DNA from: Spirochaetia bacterium
GTDB lineage: Bacteria; Spirochaetota; Spirochaetia; Treponematales; Treponemataceae
NCBI GenBank assembly: GCA_900767955.1
Contig: CAAGBC010000010.1
Coordinates: 1-21,575, forward strand
Length of the DNA: 21,575 nucleotides
Reading direction: 5' to 3'
In this document: positions 21,214-21,575 of the stretch, piece by piece
Position numbering within the stretch: the stretch's first letter is position 1
Layout: each line of letters opens with the position of its first letter
The notes under the pieces: generated by a model
Databases searched by the model: none
What the model was told of the DNA's origin: nothing
The model's input: the letters and a program-made list of their open reading frames with translations, nothing else
Translations under genes and position numbers: made by a program

Positions 21214-21430
21214 AAGCCATTTCCCGCTTTCCAGGGTTCCGCTATCCGCTCATTACTAGTGCAATTGCTCCATCCTTCCGCAATTCCCCTAGCAACTGCT
21301 CCGCAGCCCTTCCAATCGGGGCTAAGCAGCGGATTACCCCAAGCAAAGCGACCGAGCTTTGCACCGCTGCGTCGAGACGAGACCGGTAGAGGCGAGTCGG
21401 AGTCACACCAAAATAAATCTCAACGCGTAA
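21212..21430. repeat. GC-rich dispersed element, copy R2
   Basis: This 219-bp element is homologous to R1 (10851-11033), with a 30-40 bp insertion in its left half (CTAGTGCAATTGCTCCATCC region). The shared core folds as CAGCGG...CCGCTG around GCAAAGC-GACCGA-GCTTTGC. The second pair is C-G here and T-A in R1, a compensatory change. CCGG pairs with TCGG here and CCGG in R1, which keeps pairing only in plus-strand RNA. The element starts at the SemiSWEET stop codon. Reading frames inside it are by-products. Confidence 0.85.
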
Positions 21431-21575
21431 AAAAAATCCCACACAGATTTGTTCGTAGCTAACGCTACTCACTTCTATTTTTTTTGAAGTAGCCAGGTTC
21501 TTAGGACAGAGTCCTAAGCCGTGCCCAAGGAGGGGAAGGTTATAGGAAGGGGAACTATCGGGCTTCGGACTCTGA
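21431..21575 (+). other. Foldable GC-rich sequence at the window edge
   Basis: After R2 come the hairpins GTAGC-TAAC-GCTAC and ACTTC...GAAGT with a T run (about 21454-21490). Then CTTAGGAC-AGA-GTCCTAAG (21500-21518) forms a perfect stem. An alternative nested fold pairs CAGAGTCC (21507-21514) with GGACTCTG (21567-21574), enclosing GCCC/GGGC and ATAG/CTAT. The two folds exclude each other. No gene is visible, and the element may continue past the window. Confidence 0.5.

Noticed and set aside
21156..21472. Small reading frames inside GC-rich element R2
   Set aside because: They overlap on both strands, arise from GC-rich composition, have no ribosome sites and do not stay open in R1.

Overview
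The window is a strongly AT-rich bacterial chromosome segment. The lipoprotein with a relaxed lipobox, the membrane-anchored HD-GYP protein, the TSCPD/threonine-aldolase pair and the GC-rich hairpin elements between genes all suggest a spirochete, most likely a host-associated Treponema. This is inference from gene families and style. No rRNA or other phylogenetic marker is present, and I found no tRNA, CRISPR array, integrase or IS transposase.

Left part (1-6.1 kb): a decaying 24-bp tandem repeat array; a minus-strand XRE regulator divergent from a large lipoprotein gene, with three evenly phased half-sites between them; an Rpn/PD-(D/E)XK protein; and a membrane HD-GYP phosphodiesterase. Strong terminators separate these units. 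Middle part (6.1-10.8 kb): a tight operon of a VUT-family transporter, a short-chain dehydrogenase and a GNAT acetyltransferase; a convergent PAP2 phosphatase; a DUF4160-DUF2442 pair; and a minus-strand TSCPD-threonine aldolase operon.

Accessory part (10.85-18.5 kb): two convergent paralogous XRE regulators flank a protein with a very acidic middle and a C-terminal HTH. Next comes a run of minus-strand genes: a RhuM-Fic/Doc fusion, a 2H phosphoesterase (2'-5' RNA ligase family), an unknown protein, two tandem XRE-like paralogs and a secreted protein. Three copies (A, B, C) of a structured repeat lie among them in one orientation. Each ends in a long hairpin plus U-run, and A and B start one base after a stop codon. 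A 17-bp dyad, TTAAAC-N5-GTTTAA, sits in each repeat and again in two promoter-like positions (D, E), five sites in about 5.2 kb. The layout resembles a cassette array, but no integrase is in view and the ends are not canonical attC sites.

Right part (18.5-21.6 kb): a MATE exporter convergent with a LysR regulator, which is divergent from a SemiSWEET/PQ-loop protein. A GC-rich element begins exactly at the SemiSWEET stop codon. It is homologous to one at 10.85-11.03 kb, and the two copies show a compensatory base-pair change. The window ends inside another GC-rich foldable sequence.
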